Assembly (NCBI GenBank): GCA_036268775.1
Contig: DATATM010000031.1
Span: forward strand, 248,001-312,000
DNA length: 64,000 nucleotides
Direction of reading: 5' to 3'
From: DASZIT01 sp036268775
Lineage (GTDB): Bacteria > Actinomycetota > Acidimicrobiia > Acidimicrobiales > RAAP-2
Each line of letters starts with the position of its first letter. Within the stretch, counting starts at the first letter, position 1. The notes under the pieces were generated by a model. That model had not been told where the DNA came from and ran no database searches. It saw only the letters and a list, made by a program, of their open reading frames with translations. Shown in pieces: positions 1 to 8,642 of the stretch. The position numbers and the translations under genes are program-made.

Positions 1-148
1 TCGTCGTTGCCGTCGGGGCTGGACCTAAGTGTTGTCCTTGGCGAGCGGTCACGGTCTAAGGCCGTGTGAGCCGCCCGACCGAGTGATAAGGCGCGAGGTG
101 CTACCCCAAGAAAAAGGGCTCTCCACGAGCACAACGCCGACTTGCGAG

Positions 149-1162
149 ATGCTGAACTGGTCGAGCCTCACATCGTGGATGGCTGAGCAAGGGCTTCCCA
201 CCGGTGTAGTCAGTGACGTTCAGATGTTAGCAGGGGGTACTCAGAACATCCTGGTGTCATTCACCCTCGGTCATGCGAGCTACGTTCTCCGTCGCCCACC
301 AATCCACAAACGAGATAACAGCGACGAGACAATGCGCCGCGAAGCGCGGATCCTTGCGGCTTTGAAGGACACCGAAGTCCCCCATCCGGCGCTCATCGCC
401 CAGTGTCCTGATACGTCAGTTATCGGTGCCGCCTTCTACCTCATGGCTCCAGTTGCTGGGTTCAATCCGACTTTGTCGTGGCCCGATGGTGCCGACACTC
501 AGAGGATGGCAAGAACGATCGGGCTCTCCATGGTGGATGCGATTGCCGCCCTTGGCCGCGTTGAACCGGAGGCTGTGGGTTTGGCCGATTTTGGACGATC
601 CCAAGGATGGTTGGAACGCCAATGCGAACGATGGGGAAGGCTGTTGACCTCGTACGAACGCTTGGCTGGCTTCCGTTCCTGTCTCACCGGTGCCGGAAAA
701 CTGGAGGCGTGGCTTCGGGACCATCGACCTTCTGCGTGGCGTCCGGGTCTGATTCACGGTGATTTCCAATTCTCGAATGTGATCGTGGAGCCTGACGGAT
801 CTCGATTGGCGGCCATTGTGGACTGGGAATTGGCCTCCATTGGCGACCCCTTGTTGGATCTTGGACACATGTTGGCCACGTGGCCCACTTCTGAGACTCC
901 GCCCCCGGCCGTTGTATTTGATACGCCGGGCCTCCCGAGCCGAGATGAACTTATTGAGCGGTATCGTTGCGGAAGTAGCCGCGACGTCGGCAATATCGAC
1001 TGGTACCAGGTTCTTGCGTGCTTCCGCCTCGCTTCCATCCTCGAAGGTTCCTATGCCCGAGCAAAGGCGGGTCTCGCTCCGCTGGAAACGGGCAACCGCC
1101 TGCATGGCATTGCTATTGCACTGTTTGAGGAAGCGCGAATGATTGCCGAGATTGACCGGTGA
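149..1162 (+). CDS. Phosphotransferase family protein (APH/ACAD10-like kinase fold)
   Basis: A 337-residue protein of the aminoglycoside phosphotransferase superfamily, in the subgroup often found beside acyl-CoA dehydrogenase and dehydrogenase genes in actinobacteria. The N-lobe shows the glycine-rich segment LAGGTQN followed by YVLRRPP, whose Arg/Pro end is typical of this subgroup. The catalytic loop reads LIHGDFQFSN and the metal-binding segment reads IVDWELASIGDPLLDLG. The true phosphate acceptor of such proteins is usually unknown. I chose the ATG at 149 because family similarity begins there; an upstream ATG at 29 would add 40 unrelated residues. No strong ribosome site is visible. It lies just upstream of a short-chain dehydrogenase and may be co-transcribed with it. 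Confidence 0.85.
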   Translation: MLNWSSLTSWMAEQGLPTGVVSDVQMLAGGTQNILVSFTLGHASYVLRRPPIHKRDNSDETMRREARILAALKDTEVPHPALIAQCPDTSVIGAAFYLMAPVAGFNPTLSWPDGADTQRMARTIGLSMVDAIAALGRVEPEAVGLADFGRSQGWLERQCERWGRLLTSYERLAGFRSCLTGAGKLEAWLRDHRPSAWRPGLIHGDFQFSNVIVEPDGSRLAAIVDWELASIGDPLLDLGHMLATWPTSETPPPAVVFDTPGLPSRDELIERYRCGSSRDVGNIDWYQVLACFRLASILEGSYARAKAGLAPLETGNRLHGIAIALFEEARMIAEIDR

Positions 1163-1268
1163 AGGCCCACTCCGTCTATGAGGCCCCGTTCGCCAGTTCC
1201 GAGACCGGCGTTTTGAATTGTGTCCGAGCCTTCGTCGGGGACGCAGTGGTCTGTGGTGGCCCGCCTCA

Positions 1269-2057
1269 GTGACCGCCCTCGGATCGGCCGAACCGCTTGC
1301 GGCGTTCAACCTCAAGGGTCACGTCGCCTTGATCACCGGGGGAAGTCGAGGGCTTGGCCGCGCTATGAGCTGGGGCTTTGCTCGAAACGGTGCCACGGTG
1401 GTAGTTGCAAGCAGGGATGGTGCCGCGTGCAAGGCAATAGCAGACGAGATTCACGCCGAAGGCCACGCGGCAGTGGGAATAGCCTGCCATGTCGGTGAGT
1501 GGGAACAATGTGCGACGCTGGTCGACCAGATATACGAACGATTTGATCGCATCGACGTGCTCGTTAACAACGCTGGCATGTCTCCTCTCTATCCATCGCT
1601 GGTTGAGGTCACAGAAGCATTGTTCGACAAGGTGATGGCAGTAAATCTCAAGGGTCCTTTTCGACTGTCAGCCTTGGTGGGGACGCGGATGGCGCAAGGC
1701 CAGGGCGGGTCGATCATAAACATCTCGAGCATCGCGGCCGTCGAGCCCCGACCAATCGAGTTGCCCTACGCTGCGGCGAAAGCTGGCCTGAATTGTCTTA
1801 CTGCCGGGTTTTCTCGTGCATTTGGCCCGACCGTGCGAGTTAACGGCATCATGGCGGGTCCCTTCATGACAGACGTAACCAAGTCGTGGGATCTGGAGGC
1901 ATTCGCAGTGACCGCTGCCGACCAGATTTCACTTCGCCGCGGGGGTGAACCTGAAGAAATCGTGGGAGCTGCTCTCTATCTCGCCAGCGAAGCATCGAGT
2001 TATACCACCGGAGCGGTCATCAAGGTTGACGGTGGGGCTGCCCGTGCCACGGGATGA
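1269..2057 (+). CDS. Short-chain dehydrogenase/reductase (SDR)
   Basis: A classical SDR of about 262 residues, a cytosolic NAD(P)H-dependent alcohol/ketone oxidoreductase. Visible marks are the cofactor motif TGGSRGLG, the structural NNAG motif, the catalytic Ser in NISSIAAV and the YAAAK active site. The C-terminal half has the usual LRRGGEPEEIVGAALYLAS signature and ends in the common VDGG segment. The GTG at 1269 gives a normal N-terminus just before the first beta strand; in-frame starts at 1218 add unlike sequence. It is one of five SDRs in the AT-rich half, so its substrate is probably an intermediate of the local catabolic pathway, but the sequence does not say which. Confidence 0.88.
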   Translation: MTALGSAEPLAAFNLKGHVALITGGSRGLGRAMSWGFARNGATVVVASRDGAACKAIADEIHAEGHAAVGIACHVGEWEQCATLVDQIYERFDRIDVLVNNAGMSPLYPSLVEVTEALFDKVMAVNLKGPFRLSALVGTRMAQGQGGSIINISSIAAVEPRPIELPYAAAKAGLNCLTAGFSRAFGPTVRVNGIMAGPFMTDVTKSWDLEAFAVTAADQISLRRGGEPEEIVGAALYLASEASSYTTGAVIKVDGGAARATG

Positions 2058-2390
2058 CCAGCTTCAAGATACTGAGTTTGACCCTCCAGTATCCGGCCGC
2101 CGCCCGGGCTGGACTGGCGGGGGCGGTCCAAGGAATAAGTTCATCACGTCGCGCATCGATGCAGAACCTTAACCATCGCGGCCATTCGTTGAGTTAGCTA
2201 GGGAACGCTGACCCACCTGCTTGTTGTTCGGCCTTGACTTCCCCGGCTGGTGGTGTTAAACCAACCATGTAGTGTTTGTGCTATCCATAATATGGAGTGG
2301 GTAAGGCTTAGAAGCCTCGTCCGTAAGACACGACTCGTATTGGCCCAAGGGGTGGCCGAAGTCGGGCATTTCAAGAGAGAGGACGAAGGC
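2058..2390. other. Intergenic region with a palindrome and a repeated decamer
   Basis: No convincing gene is visible. Two small signals stand out. TCCATA-A-TATGGA at 2284-2296 is a perfect 6+1+6 inverted repeat that overlaps a CATAAT sequence resembling a -10 box, about 100 nt upstream of the next gene. The decamer GCTGACCCAC at 2207-2216 recurs in the other gene-poor stretch near 10,963 and 11,018, hinting at a shared mobile-element remnant. Confidence 0.4.
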
Positions 2391-2678
2391 GTGGATCTAC
2401 AGGACCAAGGAATCAGTGATGTCGGAGCGGTGCAGGTCGCGCTCAATGGTGTGGAAACCATGTTGCGGTCGGACGGCTATGGACTGCGTATTGAGAAACA
2501 GGCCGACATGTTGACGTTGATCATTCACGCTCTGCCCAGCGCCTGCGAGGAGTGCTTGGTGCCAAAATCGATGATGTCCTCGGTCATCGGCTCCGCGCTG
2601 GCGAAGGCCGATCTTCATGTCGGTCAGTTTGAACTCGTCTACCCAACAGACGACAAATACCAACCCACGAAGAAATAG
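2391..2678 (+). CDS. Small NifU-C-terminal-like protein
   Basis: A 95-residue protein that resembles the C-terminal domain of NifU/Nfu iron-sulfur scaffold proteins: an initial helix with VALNGVETML, then RSDGYGLRI in place of the usual SDGG strand, then the motif ACEECLVPKSMM, which places a CxxC where NifU has its cluster cysteines, followed by a helix. The similarity is my reading of the pattern and not a database result. The GTG at 2391 is preceded by GAGAGGACG at good spacing; upstream ATGs at 2250 and 2292 would add unrelated sequence. It stands alone between an SDR and a convergent P450 gene. Acting as a scaffold or a redox partner for the local Rieske or P450 enzymes is speculation. 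Confidence 0.55.
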   Translation: MDLQDQGISDVGAVQVALNGVETMLRSDGYGLRIEKQADMLTLIIHALPSACEECLVPKSMMSSVIGSALAKADLHVGQFELVYPTDDKYQPTKK

Positions 2679-2709
2679 TTCACCCTGATTGCCGAACCCC
2701 CTGCACTTG

Positions 2710-2805
2710 GGGTTCACCGTAGAACTACTTGCGCGGAATCCCTCCCCCCCCGAAGGGACTCGGGCATGTGGCCTGTTACTGCGCAAGTAGTTCTTCGGTG
2801 AACCC
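2710..2805. repeat. Long near-perfect inverted repeat (hairpin)
   Basis: Two 25-nt arms, 2710-2734 and 2781-2805, are reverse complements with one mismatch and enclose a 46-nt loop. The left arm begins GGGTTCACCG and the right arm ends CGGTGAACCC. Looser pairing continues outward (CCCCCT against AGGGGG). It lies between the ends of two convergent genes, so it could act as a bidirectional terminator. The arm length and loop size also suit a small MITE-like insertion. Confidence 0.7.
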
Positions 2806-2872
2806 TAAAGGGGGCTGTGGAAGGAGCCGCAATGCAATCCAGCCAACTCACGGTGGTCAGGCGAGCGCAATA

Positions 2873-4111
2873 TCATCCCCCAGCGCTTCGCCGAGCGAAT
2901 CGAACTGGGACAGATTCAAAGTTGTCATAGAGCGTTCCGCTGGCTCTAACCGGTGGATCGGTGGGATCCAATTCGAAACCGGCTTCGTACAACTTGCGAG
3001 CAATCGTGGCAAGCGTCCCCTCCCGTGATCCTGTCGCTCCGTGACCTGTAACCAGAGGCCTTCCTGGGCAGGTGTGGGGACCACCACCGAAGGCGATGCC
3101 CCAGGGCGCGTGCAATACGTCTCGACGGGGGTTGAAGTCCTTGGCGTCAATCCCGAACAGATTGGGATCGGCGTTCGCTGGTAAGAAATGGAGGGAGAAT
3201 TTTTCGCCAGCAGAGATCTTGCGACCGGAGGAAGTCAATGTCGTGTCTTCAATCGCCACGCGAAATCGCGCGGGGGAAGCAACGAAAAACCGCAGGGACT
3301 CGTTGGCTGCCCGGCGGAGAAAATCGGCATCTGAGAGAACGCACTCTCGGTCATCGGGATGCAACTCGAACCATTGCTCGAGTTGCATCATTAGACGTGG
3401 AAGCGCTTGTGCGGTTGTTTGCGACGAACCAACCGCGAAGAGAGCGGCCTCGCGCAGTGGCAACTGATCGTCCCATGTTGGATCGAAATGAAGATAGAGA
3501 AGGGTCAGCAGGTCAAGAGGCAACTCATCGCGAGGTATGCGGCCGTCGTGGGCCTCTTTGGCAAGCTCCTTACGCCGCGCAGCTGAAGGTGCCAAAAATT
3601 CGCGCGTCATCGATGTGAGCGCCGCCATACCATCTTCAATTACCCGCGCCTGAGGGCGAGTCGAGAACTCGACAGTGAGTGCTTCACCGTAGGTTCGAAC
3701 ATAGCCTATGAATCGCTGAGTTGCTTCTGCTGTGGTAACTCCGTCAATTCCAACAACACGCGCCGCAACCTGGTGAAGCATCGTCCACGATAGCTTCACC
3801 AGGTCAGCGGAGATTTGTTCATCTCTACCCGTTATCGCATTTAACCCGTCGAGGCTCGCATCGATGACTGGTACGAGCGCATTCTTGTGAAACTGAGCCA
3901 CTGCTGATTGCGTGAAAAGAAGGGATTCCATTCGCCGGCGCTGAAGGTGGCTCTCCCCATCGAGCAGAACGACGGTCTCTTCGAGAAAGTGCGGTGCGGC
4001 GATGGCGTGACCGGCCTGAACGAAGGCGTGTGACTTGAGGATCTCTTTGATCTCGTCAGCCGACGTGATCGGCGTTGACGCTTGGCGCGTAACAGGAGCG
4101 GGGTCGTTCAC
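2873..4111 (-). CDS. Cytochrome P450 with unusual I-helix
   Basis: A 412-residue soluble bacterial cytochrome P450. The haem-ligand motif is FGGGPHTCPG (Cys348) and the K-helix ExxR motif is ESLR (Glu271, Arg274). The HLQRRRMESLLF segment corresponds to the C-helix region. In the I-helix the usual AG-x-D/E-T-T reads VGSSQTT, so Gln231 replaces the acidic residue normally used in oxygen activation. The gene overlaps the stop of the upstream SDR gene by four bases (ATGA), so the two are probably translationally coupled. No dedicated ferredoxin lies beside it; the nearest one is at 25,487. Hydroxylation of a terpenoid or alicyclic substrate would suit the context but is inference. Confidence 0.9.
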   Translation of the reverse strand: MNDPAPVTRQASTPITSADEIKEILKSHAFVQAGHAIAAPHFLEETVVLLDGESHLQRRRMESLLFTQSAVAQFHKNALVPVIDASLDGLNAITGRDEQISADLVKLSWTMLHQVAARVVGIDGVTTAEATQRFIGYVRTYGEALTVEFSTRPQARVIEDGMAALTSMTREFLAPSAARRKELAKEAHDGRIPRDELPLDLLTLLYLHFDPTWDDQLPLREAALFAVGSSQTTAQALPRLMMQLEQWFELHPDDRECVLSDADFLRRAANESLRFFVASPARFRVAIEDTTLTSSGRKISAGEKFSLHFLPANADPNLFGIDAKDFNPRRDVLHAPWGIAFGGGPHTCPGRPLVTGHGATGSREGTLATIARKLYEAGFELDPTDPPVRASGTLYDNFESVPVRFARRSAGG

Positions 4112-4869
4112 GATGCCGTGCGTCCTCCATCAACAAAGATTGTGGTCCCAGTCGTAAAGGAGGCTGAATCTGACGCAAGGTACACCGCGGCACCTACGAT
4201 TTCCTCCGGTTTTGCCCAGCGGCCGAGTGGGACGCTCTCCGCAAGTTCCGCGGCGACAGCCTCGTCGCGACGGAGATGGGAGTTCCCATCCGTTTCGGTT
4301 GGCCCCGGCGCGACCGCGTTTACGCGAATGCCCAAAGGGGCGAGCTCCACGGCCATCGCCTTCATCAGCATCCTCACGCCGCCCTTCGCCGCGCAGTAGT
4401 GCGTTAGCCCGGCGACGCCTATTTCGCTGCCTTCGGAGGTGATGAACACGATGGATCCCCCTGATCCCAAGGCCATTCGTCTTGCGCAGAGGGCACCTGC
4501 GTTGAACGCTGTATGCAGATTCCGGTCGACCATCTCTCGGAATGCTTCCGGCTGTATTTCTAGAAACGGTTGCCTACCCACCGCGTGCGCACCACCCGCG
4601 TTGGCAATAAGAATGTCAACTGGACCCAGACTCTCCTCAGCCTGCCTGATCGCTTCTGACACAGATTCCCAATCCCGCAGGTCGCACTCGAATGCCGTTG
4701 CCCGTTGTCCAAGTGATCGGATGATCTGCGCTGTCTTAAGGGCCGGCGCGATCTGCACATCAAGGCACGTCACATGCGCACCTGCCTGGGCGCACCCGAT
4801 TGCGATCGCATGTCCGATACCGAGCGCCCCACCCGTAACAACTACATGCCGACCGTCCAGGGCGCCCAT
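4108..4869 (-). CDS. Short-chain dehydrogenase/reductase (SDR)
   Basis: A 253-residue classical SDR. It has TGGALGIG for cofactor binding, the ANAGGA segment at the end of beta strand 4, a catalytic Ser in FITSEGSE and YCAAKGG at the active site. It ends in the standard IFVDGG element. The start ATG at 4869 faces a divergent IclR-type regulator, and its stop overlaps the start of the P450 gene. An obvious job is to oxidise an alcohol produced by the P450, although this is inference. The regulator transcribed in the opposite direction probably controls this SDR-P450 pair. Confidence 0.9.
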   Translation of the reverse strand: MGALDGRHVVVTGGALGIGHAIAIGCAQAGAHVTCLDVQIAPALKTAQIIRSLGQRATAFECDLRDWESVSEAIRQAEESLGPVDILIANAGGAHAVGRQPFLEIQPEAFREMVDRNLHTAFNAGALCARRMALGSGGSIVFITSEGSEIGVAGLTHYCAAKGGVRMLMKAMAVELAPLGIRVNAVAPGPTETDGNSHLRRDEAVAAELAESVPLGRWAKPEEIVGAAVYLASDSASFTTGTTIFVDGGRTAS

Positions 4870-5098
4870 CAGTGCATCACCTAAGCTCCACTTAATGATA
4901 TGCAGATTCAGTATCTGGCCAGTATGGTAACATGTTGATCTAGACCCTTTATCCGAAAGTCGTGGTTTCGAAAGAGAATTCGGGCTTGAAGCGAATAGAA
5001 GTAAAGTTGGGTTTCGCTAAGTCCTGAGCCGCGCCGTTTGGATGTGAGTTCCCCTGGGTTGGGGATAGTGTCCCGCACCCAGCCAGTAGGAGGGCACC
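4870..5098. promoter_or_regulatory. Divergent regulatory region between SDR-P450 and iclR genes
   Basis: This 229-nt gap holds the promoters of two diverging transcripts. CTGGCCAG at 4915-4922 is an 8-bp palindrome flanked by CAGTAT on both sides as a direct repeat. It is a candidate operator for the neighbouring IclR-type protein. No strong consensus -35/-10 pair is obvious in either direction. Confidence 0.35.
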
Positions 5099-5923
5099 TT
5101 GGCCAAATCCCCGTCGACGGATGCAACCCTCGTTCGCTCCGCCCGAAGAACACTCGACATACTTAGTTGGTTCAGCCTTGAGCATCCCCAGGGTCGGATT
5201 AGCGAAATCGCGAAAGACCTCGACTTGGCGCCGAGCACTGTCCGTCGGCTTGTGACCGCTCTTGCAGAGTGCGGTTACCTGCAACTGGACGAGGCGACGA
5301 GTCGCTATTCGCTTCACATAGAGGTCGTCAGACTCGCAGCCGTTGCGGTAAGCACCAACGATGTCGTTCGATCGGCCGAACCAATGCTTGACAGGTTGTT
5401 GAAAGAATTGGATGAGACGATCGTGCTAAACGTGCTTAGCGGAACACTCGTTGTCCATCTCGCATCACGGCAAAGTGTGCATCGGTTCTCGATTTACCCG
5501 CCCCAAGGACGTCGCTACCAGGCTTATGAAGGAGGCGCGAGCGGAATCGTTCTGCTCGCCTGGCTTGATTCCGACGAACTCGACGCAATCTTGCCGGACG
5601 TAAGCTCGTGGCCTTCCTATGGACATAACCAAATATTGAAGCGGACCGAGTTTCTGGACGCACTCAAGATGGCCCGCGTCAATGGATGGGCTGTCAATGA
5701 CGGTCGCACCGACCCTGATTTGTGGTCTGTCGCAGCGCCGATCCGCGATCACACCGGCCGGGTCGTTGCGGCGCTAAGTGCAGCCTGTCGCCGTAGCTTT
5801 ATGACAGACGAGCGTCGAGAGTCGCTACCGCGTACTGTTCTCCAGGCCGCAAGCGAGATCTCCCTCGGGCTCCGTTTCCACGGCCAGTCTCAGCCCCTCG
5901 TTGATTTAAGTCTCAATTCGTGA
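5099..5923 (+). CDS. IclR-family transcriptional regulator
   Basis: A 274-residue IclR-type regulator. The N-terminal winged helix (about residues 10-75) contains GRISEIAKDL and DLAPSTVRRLVTAL, the characteristic IclR helix-turn-helix. The remainder is the effector-binding domain, with VLNVLSGT, a Y-x-G-like YEGGASGIVLLAW segment and NDGRTDPDLWSVAAPI near the ligand pocket. The start is TTG at 5099, strongly supported by TAGGAGGG at 5087-5094. Such regulators typically control catabolic genes and respond to small organic acids. Divergence from the SDR-P450 pair and proximity to the downstream SDR make those genes its likely targets. Confidence 0.92.
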   Translation: MAKSPSTDATLVRSARRTLDILSWFSLEHPQGRISEIAKDLDLAPSTVRRLVTALAECGYLQLDEATSRYSLHIEVVRLAAVAVSTNDVVRSAEPMLDRLLKELDETIVLNVLSGTLVVHLASRQSVHRFSIYPPQGRRYQAYEGGASGIVLLAWLDSDELDAILPDVSSWPSYGHNQILKRTEFLDALKMARVNGWAVNDGRTDPDLWSVAAPIRDHTGRVVAALSAACRRSFMTDERRESLPRTVLQAASEISLGLRFHGQSQPLVDLSLNS

Positions 5924-5989
5924 GCTCGAAACTCCACGGAATTTAGCGGAGCTATTTGTGACTCGGGCAACCCCAATCTTCAAGGTGCC

Positions 5990-6745
5990 GTGAATACGCT
6001 TGATGGGCGAGTAGCCATCGTCACAGGTGGCAATGGCGGAATTGGGCTGGGCATTGCTGATGCCCTCGCCGAGGCCGGGGCCGATCTTGCAATTGTGGGT
6101 ACGAATGCTGAGAAGAACGCTTCCGCGACCGCAGCAGTGGCTCGTCATGGACGCAGAGTCCTGTCGCTACTCTGTTCGGTAACCGACGAAGAGCAGGTGA
6201 TCACAACTTTCGACGAGATAATCCATTCGCTAGGGCGAGTTGACATTGTTGTCGCAAATGCAGGCGTTCACAATTCGTCTCCATCACTCGATCTAGAGCT
6301 CGCGGAGTGGCAGCAGGTCCTCGATGTCAACCTGACCGGCTCCTTCCTGACCATGCGTGAGGGTGCGCGCCGGCTGGTTGAACTCGGGGAGGGTGGCTCT
6401 ATGTTTGCCGTCTCATCTGTAGCGGCAATCCACGGGGCGGCACGAGCCGCTCACTATGCCGCAAGCAAAGCGGGCACGCTGGCACTCGTCCGAACGTTTG
6501 CAGTGGAATTTGCGAAACACCGGATCCGGGTAAATGCATTGCTCCCTGGTTGGACGGATACTGATCTGACGGCGCGGAGTCTGAGCAGCGACAAACTTCG
6601 AGCAACTACTATTGGTAGAACGCCGATGGGCCGCTGGGGCGAGCCTGCTGACTACGGGGCTACCGCCGTCTATCTCGCAAATCCGGCCCATGTGTTCCAC
6701 ACTGGAGATGTAGTTACCGTGGATGGCGGCTATTCCGTGTTCTAG
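5990..6745 (+). CDS. Short-chain dehydrogenase/reductase (SDR)
   Basis: A 251-residue classical SDR with TGGNGGIGLG for NAD(P) binding, VANAGVH at the fourth strand, the catalytic Ser in AVSSVAAIHG and YAASKAG at the active site. Its GRTPMGRWGEPADYG and VTVDGG segments are ordinary for the family. The start is GTG at 5990, only weakly supported by CAAGGTG just upstream. It follows the iclR gene in the same direction after 66 bases and could be in the same transcript. The substrate is unknown. Confidence 0.88.
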   Translation: MNTLDGRVAIVTGGNGGIGLGIADALAEAGADLAIVGTNAEKNASATAAVARHGRRVLSLLCSVTDEEQVITTFDEIIHSLGRVDIVVANAGVHNSSPSLDLELAEWQQVLDVNLTGSFLTMREGARRLVELGEGGSMFAVSSVAAIHGAARAAHYAASKAGTLALVRTFAVEFAKHRIRVNALLPGWTDTDLTARSLSSDKLRATTIGRTPMGRWGEPADYGATAVYLANPAHVFHTGDVVTVDGGYSVF

Positions 6746-6965
6746 TCCGGCGTGTCGCGCTCACGACCGATCTTCGGTACGGAGTTTCGGGCCCACCAAA
6801 GAAGTCCCTTAACGTTTTGCGGGAGTTGCTTGCAATCACCTCCCTCGGAGCGCGCCCTAACTATTGTTCGACGCTCCTCCCCTCGTATTGACTCCCAATC
6901 GGGTCATAAGTAGCGACGGTGTTGTGATTCGGATCATGACCTCGACCCCGACGCAATTGGTTCCA

Positions 6966-7865
6966 TCACAAAAGAACCAGCGGATTGATGATCGATCCTG
7001 TCCCTCCGGGGATTGGTAACGGGCCAAGCACTAGCGCCCCCTCCACCGCTCCATGCATATCTGTCACAGCACGCAAGCGAGCGAATGTGCAGTTGTCGAC
7101 GATCACCAGCCCAATTGCCCAGATGAGCGGGTGAACAGAGAACCGCGGGACCGATGGGTGAACTGCATCGAAGAAGTCCCAGCACAGGACAGATACGCGA
7201 TTGTCTGCAATCCATTCAGCTCCGGTAGCGCCAACACCCGGCTGCATGAAGTCGTCGGTTGCCTGTAGCTGGGATATAAGTTCGCCACCCGATTCCTCAA
7301 ATCGGTCCCGGCCCATGTCGAGCAGCAACGCATCCCCGGCGTGGAACGAGATCCCCATTGCACTCAGGGCTGCGTCGATATCACTTCCCTCTACCGGGTC
7401 TTGCGCAGCGGCCCACTCCGTGCCCCGGACGAGATTGACATCCACGTGCACCGCCCGAGTGAAGGCGCCTCCCGACCAATCGGCAACCGATGGGGCGTCC
7501 AAGTGGTCCACTGCCCATCCCGAATACCAAGTTCCGTTAAAGGAGACATGAGACAAAGCATCGATGTGGGTTTGCGAACGTCCATGGCACTCAAGGTGAA
7601 CATGATCGAGACCGAACCTCCGCTCGTGAGCGCCCATGACCTCTGTAATTGACGCATCGACGGTGCATGAACCCTCGTCATCCATTGCACGAGCGAGACT
7701 CACTGGATCCCCGCGAACGACAGCTTCAACTGCCCGCCGCCGAGCCTCCTGGTCGATCAAGTTGAGAGTACCGAGGCGGTCCCTCGGTCCAAATGACTGT
7801 TGACTAGCCAACTGGCGAAGCCACAAAAAGTGTGACGAGGTTGAGTCGTTGTCCACGGTTTTCAC
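6966..7865 (-). CDS. Cyclase/KynB-type metal-dependent hydrolase
   Basis: A 299-residue member of the cyclase family (PF04199 type, related to arylformamidase KynB). The metal-site motif HxGTHxDxPxH appears as CHGRSQTHIDALSHV, with two His and one Asp kept and the GT replaced. Other family traits are RLGTLNLID near the N-terminus and a C-terminal AIGLVIVDN segment in the position of the catalytic stretch. Members hydrolyse amides, lactones or cyclic dicarbonyl compounds; isatin hydrolase is one example. The start codon is GTG at 7865. The gene converges on the SDR upstream and diverges from the cupin gene, and fits a ring-opening or hydrolysis step. Confidence 0.82.
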   Translation of the reverse strand: MKTVDNDSTSSHFLWLRQLASQQSFGPRDRLGTLNLIDQEARRRAVEAVVRGDPVSLARAMDDEGSCTVDASITEVMGAHERRFGLDHVHLECHGRSQTHIDALSHVSFNGTWYSGWAVDHLDAPSVADWSGGAFTRAVHVDVNLVRGTEWAAAQDPVEGSDIDAALSAMGISFHAGDALLLDMGRDRFEESGGELISQLQATDDFMQPGVGATGAEWIADNRVSVLCWDFFDAVHPSVPRFSVHPLIWAIGLVIVDNCTFARLRAVTDMHGAVEGALVLGPLPIPGGTGSIINPLVLL

Positions 7866-8081
7866 CCAATCATCGGTGTGGAGTCGAGGCGCGGTTACGC
7901 ACCTTGACAGGATGCCCCATTGGGAGGAGGATGTGTCAAGTAATGGGGGACCAAGACATTATATGGTTGGACGTCCTGCACCTCAAATCCCCCAACGATG
8001 ACCGCATGGGAGTCGGTTCCGTAAATTGGAATCGAGATGACGTAGTGCTGGCCGTGCGGGCGCACGGACATTTGGAGGGGA

Positions 8082-8573
8082 GTGACGATTAAACGGATTG
8101 TGACTGGACAAGGCAACGATGGGTCGTCCCGAGTGGTTTCCATTGGACCCCCTCCGACGGTTTTCCTCAACCCGAAGTCACCTGGTGGCGGCCGTGTCGC
8201 CGATGGGGACGCGGTGCCCGAAGCGCTGGAAGACGGCGAGTTGCTCGTAGCAGAACTTTGGGAAACTAGTGACTCCCCGCCGACGGCTTCTGATGTTGAC
8301 CCAACTGTCGGTATGAGTTGGTCGAGTGGAGCCGAACGACCTGGTGCAACCCGGTGGAGGGTTGTGCGTCATGGTCCGAATCGCGTCGCAGGACTTCATA
8401 AGACCGGGACCATCGATTACGACGTGCTGATCGATGGACAACTCGACTTGGTCCTAAGTTCGGAGGAAGTTCGTCTTGAACCAGGTGACTGCGTCGTAAT
8501 TCCGAACGTTGAACATGGTTGGCGTGCCGGGCCAGAAGGCGCCACCCTAATCGTAGTCGCAGTCGGAGTCTGA
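8082..8573 (+). CDS. Cupin-domain protein
   Basis: A 163-residue single-domain cupin. The second half shows the two cupin motifs: HKTGTIDYDVLIDG (metal-binding His, glycine turn) and LEPGDCVVIPNVEHGWRAG, with the final His in the conserved position. This group of small cupins is often annotated as auxiliary or sensing proteins in aromatic-acid catabolism, but some are isomerases or dioxygenases. The GTG start at 8082 follows GGAGGGG closely. The next gene begins 69 bases downstream and probably shares its transcript. Confidence 0.85.
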   Translation: MTIKRIVTGQGNDGSSRVVSIGPPPTVFLNPKSPGGGRVADGDAVPEALEDGELLVAELWETSDSPPTASDVDPTVGMSWSSGAERPGATRWRVVRHGPNRVAGLHKTGTIDYDVLIDGQLDLVLSSEEVRLEPGDCVVIPNVEHGWRAGPEGATLIVVAVGV

Positions 8574-8642
8574 TTCGTCTGCAGTCAACGATTTGTCCCC
8601 TTGTGATGATCAAATCAGTGAACAAACGAAAGGAACGGTGGA

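Noticed and set aside
7895..8170. Minus-strand frame between the cyclase and cupin genes that looks fairly protein-like
   Set aside because: It overlaps the cupin N-terminus, has no ribosome site and no recognisable family. An opposing plus frame is equally long, so neither is supported.
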